A DNA stretch of 64,000 nucleotides from Flammeovirgaceae bacterium UBA7330 (GTDB taxonomy: Bacteria > Bacteroidota > Bacteroidia > Cytophagales > Cyclobacteriaceae). Shown in pieces: positions 60,895-64,000 of the stretch (its first letter is position 1; each line of letters starts with the position of its first letter). The stretch lies in the NCBI GenBank assembly GCA_002471275.1, contig DKPQ01000023.1, forward strand, positions 248,001 to 312,000. Direction: 5' to 3'. Below the pieces are notes generated by a model. The model made no database searches. It saw nothing but the letters and a program-made list of their open reading frames with translations, and had not been told where the DNA came from. A program made the position numbers and the translations under genes.

Positions 60895-62106
60895 ATGGGT
60901 ATATTAAAAGACAGATTTAGCGATTTTCAGGAACCTCAAAAAGCCCAGGAACAGGGCTATTATCCTTTTTTCAGGCAAATTTCTTCAGAACAAGGGACTA
61001 CCGTTACTGTGAATGGCTCTGAAGTGATGATGTTTGGTTCTAATAGCTATCTGGGTTTAACCACACATCCGAAAATCAAAGCAGCAGCAGATGCTGCCAT
61101 TAAAAAATATGGCACAAGCTGCTCAGGATCCAGGTTTCTGAATGGTACGTGCGACCTCCATGTAGAATTAGAGGAGAGACTTGCCCGTTTCTTAAAAAAA
61201 GAATCTGTCCTAGTTTTCAGCACAGGATTCCAAGTAAATATTGGAGTCATTCCGACCATCACAGGAAAAGATGATACCATCCTGCTGGATCGTTTAAATC
61301 ATGCTTCCATATACGAAGGTGCCAGACTTTCGAAAGCGCAGACAGTGATTTTCAGGCACAACAATATGGAGAGCCTGGAACAAAAACTCAAGATGGTAGC
61401 TAATGTACCTTTCAAGCTGATCATTGTGGATGGGATATTTAGCATGGAAGGAGATATTGCCAGATTACCGGATATCGTCTATCTGGCTAAGAAATATAGC
61501 GCGATAGTGATGACAGATTGTGCGCATGCCATTGGCGTACTGGGTAAAAACGGCTCAGGAACACCATCACACTTCGGCCTTGAGGACGATGTGGATCTCA
61601 TTGGTGGCACCTTCAGTAAATCCCTCGCTTCACTCGGTGGATTCATAGGCGCCAATAAAGAAACGGTCAACTATTTAAAACACCACAGTCGTTCGCTAAT
61701 CTTCAGTGCCAGTATTACTCCAGCTTCTGTCGCTGCAACTTTAGCTGCTCTGGATATCATTGAAAACGATGATGCTCTGATTCAAAACCTCTGGAAAAAT
61801 ACCCATCATGCACTTAACCGGCTTAAGTCGCTTGGTTTCGATACCGGAGATGCCGAAACACCTATCATCCCTATTTATATCAGAGATCAGCGTAAGACGT
61901 ATGATTTTACTACTGAATTGTTCCGAAAGGGTTTATTCGTCAATCCTGTGGTAGCCCCTGCTGTTGCCCCTCAGGATTCTTTGATCAGGTTTTCACTGAT
62001 GGCCACGCATACTACCGAGCAGATTGACAAGGCCATCGATATAATCCATGAAACAGCCAGGGAAATTGGGATTCCACTGCTTTCTGAAGTGCTCATTAAG
62101 TCTTAG
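60895..62106 (+). CDS. spt: Serine palmitoyltransferase (alpha-oxoamine synthase)
   Basis: It condenses serine with a fatty acyl-CoA/ACP to 3-ketosphinganine, the entry to sphingolipids. About 403 aa; PLP enzyme. Features: MFGSNSYLGLTTHPK, GTSCSGSRFLNGTCDLH, the PLP-pairing DCAHAIGVLGKNG and Schiff-base K242 in GGTFSKSLASLGG. The GSRFLNGT..LH pattern and the N-terminal ~40 residues fit the Bacteroidota SPT group rather than BioF. The ATG at 60895 is used; a TTG directly before it is in frame. Next is an SDR 3 nt away. Confidence 0.87.
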   Translation: MGILKDRFSDFQEPQKAQEQGYYPFFRQISSEQGTTVTVNGSEVMMFGSNSYLGLTTHPKIKAAADAAIKKYGTSCSGSRFLNGTCDLHVELEERLARFLKKESVLVFSTGFQVNIGVIPTITGKDDTILLDRLNHASIYEGARLSKAQTVIFRHNNMESLEQKLKMVANVPFKLIIVDGIFSMEGDIARLPDIVYLAKKYSAIVMTDCAHAIGVLGKNGSGTPSHFGLEDDVDLIGGTFSKSLASLGGFIGANKETVNYLKHHSRSLIFSASITPASVAATLAALDIIENDDALIQNLWKNTHHALNRLKSLGFDTGDAETPIIPIYIRDQRKTYDFTTELFRKGLFVNPVVAPAVAPQDSLIRFSLMATHTTEQIDKAIDIIHETAREIGIPLLSEVLIKS

Positions 62107-62109
62107 CCA

Positions 62110-63075
62110 TTGAGAATACTCATTACCGGTGCTAATGGTTTCCTGGGTAGTCATCTTGTAGAATTTGCATCAAAGAATGCTGAGAATACTGTGTATTCCG
62201 GGGTTAGAGTAAATGCAAATCTGAAATATCTTGATGGCCTTAGTACTGAAATCACTACCCTGGATTATCATGATATTAAGTCGCTCTCAAATAGTTTCAA
62301 CTCTGTCAAACAAGCGGGCAAAATTGACCTGGTGATTCACAATGCAGGTCTAACCAAAAGCAATTCCCTCACAGATAACCTTGATGTGAACAAGGGAGTC
62401 ACAACGAGGGTCATTGAGGCTATCAAACTATCGGACTTGCTTAGCGATACCGGTAAATTTGCATATATATCTTCCATGGCAGCCCTGGGACCGGTAAATG
62501 CAGGAGGACCGGTATCTGCTTACGGTCAAAGTAAACTCAGAGCTGAAGAGATAGTAAGTCAATCGGGACTCCCCTATCTGATCTTCAGGCCGACAGCGAT
62601 ATATGGTCCCAGAGACAGCTCCTTCCTGACTATGTTTAAATCAGCCAGGCTTGGAATTTACCCAAATATTGCCTCTACTCATCAAAAAATCACAATGGTT
62701 TATGGCGCCGATGTTGCCAGGCTGGTATTCCATTATGCCAATGAATGGGAAAACAAAATTGTCCATCTGGATGACGGTCAGGTCTACAGCCATCAGGATT
62801 TCAGGAGCGCACTTGAAGATACGCTACAGCGAAGAATAGCCTATTTCAAAATTCCGGGGCCAGTAGTTTTAACAGCATTATTATTTTTAGAGTTGACGAC
62901 CCGTGTTACCGGGAAAAAACCTGTTTTAACAAGGGAAAAGTACAGGGAAATCAGGCAGGATTGGAATCATGAACTAAAAAGTGAACATAATATGCTGAAA
63001 GGCTTAAATTTAATCTCGCTAAAAGATGGCTTTGCCAAAACTTTGGAATACTACCGAGCGCAAAACCTTTTATAA
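62110..63075 (+). CDS. Extended SDR, ceramide-reductase-like
   Basis: A 321-aa NAD(P)-dependent epimerase-like protein. Nucleotide binding ITGANGFLGSHLVEF at residue 4, NAGLTKS (near 78), catalytic Ser in YISSMAALGP and YGQSK (near 138). The C-terminus has a hydrophobic stretch (FKIPGPVVLTALLFLEL, about 251-267) that may touch the membrane. Bacterial ceramide pathways use an epimerase-like reductase (CerR) next to spt; position suggests that role. The start is TTG, and no in-frame ATG lies nearby. Confidence 0.78.
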   Translation: MRILITGANGFLGSHLVEFASKNAENTVYSGVRVNANLKYLDGLSTEITTLDYHDIKSLSNSFNSVKQAGKIDLVIHNAGLTKSNSLTDNLDVNKGVTTRVIEAIKLSDLLSDTGKFAYISSMAALGPVNAGGPVSAYGQSKLRAEEIVSQSGLPYLIFRPTAIYGPRDSSFLTMFKSARLGIYPNIASTHQKITMVYGADVARLVFHYANEWENKIVHLDDGQVYSHQDFRSALEDTLQRRIAYFKIPGPVVLTALLFLELTTRVTGKKPVLTREKYREIRQDWNHELKSEHNMLKGLNLISLKDGFAKTLEYYRAQNLL

Positions 63076-63078
63076 TCC

Positions 63079-64000
63079 ATGGCATATGAAATCCATGAGA
63101 TCTCCCCAAAAGATCTCAAACAATTCATCAAATTTCCTTTTGAATTATATAAGGGTAATTCATCCTATGTACCCCCAATCATAGACTTTGAGGTAAGCAC
63201 CTTATCTCCAAAAAAAAATCCGGCTTTCAAAGAAGCTACGGCAAAGTATTGGTTAGTAAAAGATGGAAATAAAAATGTTGGGCGAGTAGTCGCAATCTTG
63301 TTAAACAGAGAATTTGAAGACAAAAAGCTTGTCCGGTTTGGCTGGATCGACTTCATTGATGACTATGAGGTTTCAGCACTTTTGATAAAAACGGTCGAGG
63401 AGTTTGCCAGGCAACATGGTGCTATCGGTGTGCATGGACCATTGGGTTTTACAGACCTGGATTTTGAGGGAACCCTCATATCGGGATTTGATGAGATGGC
63501 CACCCAGGCAACCATATATAACTACCCCTACTATCAAAATCATTTTGAGAAATTAGGGTTTGGTAAGGCATGTGACTGGTTTGAAATGCGTGGCACTGTG
63601 CCTGCAAGAGTACCGGAAAGCCTGAAGATTATTGCTGAAAAAGTTAGTCATAGATTCAAAATCAAATCCAAAAAATTCAAACGAACCAAAGATGTCCTGA
63701 AATATAGTAAACCGGTCTTTGACCTACTCAATAAGACTTATAGCAATTTGTATGGCTATTATCCGCTTTCAGAAGCGCAAATTGAGTATTTTATCAAGAT
63801 GTACTTTGGGTTTATCAGGTTAGAGTATATCAGTCTGATCGTCAATGAGAAGGATGATGTTGTAGCTTTTGCCATTACCCTTCCCTCCCTTTCAAAAGCG
63901 TTCCAAAAGGCAAAAGGTCACTTGTATCCATTTGGCTTCCTTCATGTTTTAAAGTCATTCTACAGCAATAATCACCTGGACCTCTTCCTGATCGCTGTCA
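63079..64000 (+). CDS. N-acyltransferase-like protein (ceramide-synthase-like?), 3' end cut
   Basis: The frame is open from ATG at 63079 to the window end (307 codons). It starts MAYEIHEISPKDLKQFIKFP and has ELYKGNSSYVPPI, GRVVAILLN, GAIGVHGPLGFTDLDFEG and YNYPYYQNHFEKLGFGKACDW, a pattern of GNAT-fold acyltransferases found beside spt in Bacteroidota. The bacterial ceramide synthase of the known pathway is also a GNAT-like protein, so acylation of the sphingoid base is a reasonable guess. It begins 3 nt after the SDR stop codon. The C-terminus lies outside the window. Confidence 0.72.
   Translation, partial: MAYEIHEISPKDLKQFIKFPFELYKGNSSYVPPIIDFEVSTLSPKKNPAFKEATAKYWLVKDGNKNVGRVVAILLNREFEDKKLVRFGWIDFIDDYEVSALLIKTVEEFARQHGAIGVHGPLGFTDLDFEGTLISGFDEMATQATIYNYPYYQNHFEKLGFGKACDWFEMRGTVPARVPESLKIIAEKVSHRFKIKSKKFKRTKDVLKYSKPVFDLLNKTYSNLYGYYPLSEAQIEYFIKMYFGFIRLEYISLIVNEKDDVVAFAITLPSLSKAFQKAKGHLYPFGFLHVLKSFYSNNHLDLFLIAV

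Overview
The window reads as chromosomal DNA from a Bacteroidota bacterium, most likely a marine or aquatic Cytophagales-type organism; the placement is inferred. Support comes from a gldC gliding-motility gene, a TonB / TonB-dependent-receptor pair, a Bacteroidota-style serine palmitoyltransferase, several Cys-type lipoproteins, start sites without obvious Shine-Dalgarno sequences, and a few upstream matches to the Bacteroidota promoter pattern TTG-N(17-23)-TAnnTTTG. I saw no rRNA, tRNA, CRISPR array, prophage or insertion sequence.

Region 1 (1-18.8 kb) is a secreted polysaccharide/sulfate-ester region. It has two Cys-type sulfatases, a DUF5060-type glycosidase cut by the window start, a Planctomycete-style DUF1501 plus PSCyt/DUF1549/DUF1553 pair, a secreted esterase, YceI, a SUMF1-fold protein without the formylglycine-generating cysteines, a Tat-exported Gfo/Idh/MocA oxidoreductase, ApbE, a haloperoxidase/PAP2 lipoprotein, a rhamnulose-phosphate aldolase-dehydrogenase fusion, and a beta-propeller glycosidase. 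No SusC/SusD pair lies here. The gap at 2093-2771 holds the most unusual object in the window: 12 copies of a 9-nt motif phased at 20-21 bp, bracketed by 24-nt bulged hairpins.

Region 2 (18.8-31.3 kb) holds bioF-bioD-bioA, an LpxR-like lipid A deacylase, a quinone oxidoreductase, DUF4199, ArsC, a YciI lipoprotein, TonB, a two-domain fasciclin lipoprotein, a voltage-gated potassium channel with a C-terminal zinc ribbon, and a TonB-dependent receptor.

Region 3 (31.4-42.8 kb) is a tightly packed minus-strand block: an ECF sigma factor with a putative membrane anti-sigma factor, then ftsX, DUF3098, uppP, truB, ribF, two tandem M48 proteases and gldC. A second block has a Phd/VapC toxin-antitoxin pair whose toxin stop codon directly abuts the start of an Lhr-type helicase, followed by DUF2147 and the PdeM nuclease of the ligase-associated repair system.

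Region 4 (42.8-54.6 kb) is mostly housekeeping: DoxX, DUF1801, DUF2784, an ectonucleotide pyrophosphatase, a membrane pyrophosphatase, folE-queD, a CysH-type reductase with an epimerase, an MFS transporter and valS.

Region 5 (54.7-64 kb) holds two notable systems side by side. One is the four-gene Anbu cluster: circularly permuted ATP-grasp, alpha-E, Anbu proteasome-like hydrolase and transglutaminase. The other is an inositol/sphingolipid cluster: inositol-phosphate synthase, a sugar-phosphate nucleotidyltransferase, serine palmitoyltransferase, a ceramide-reductase-like SDR, and an N-acyltransferase-like protein cut by the window end.
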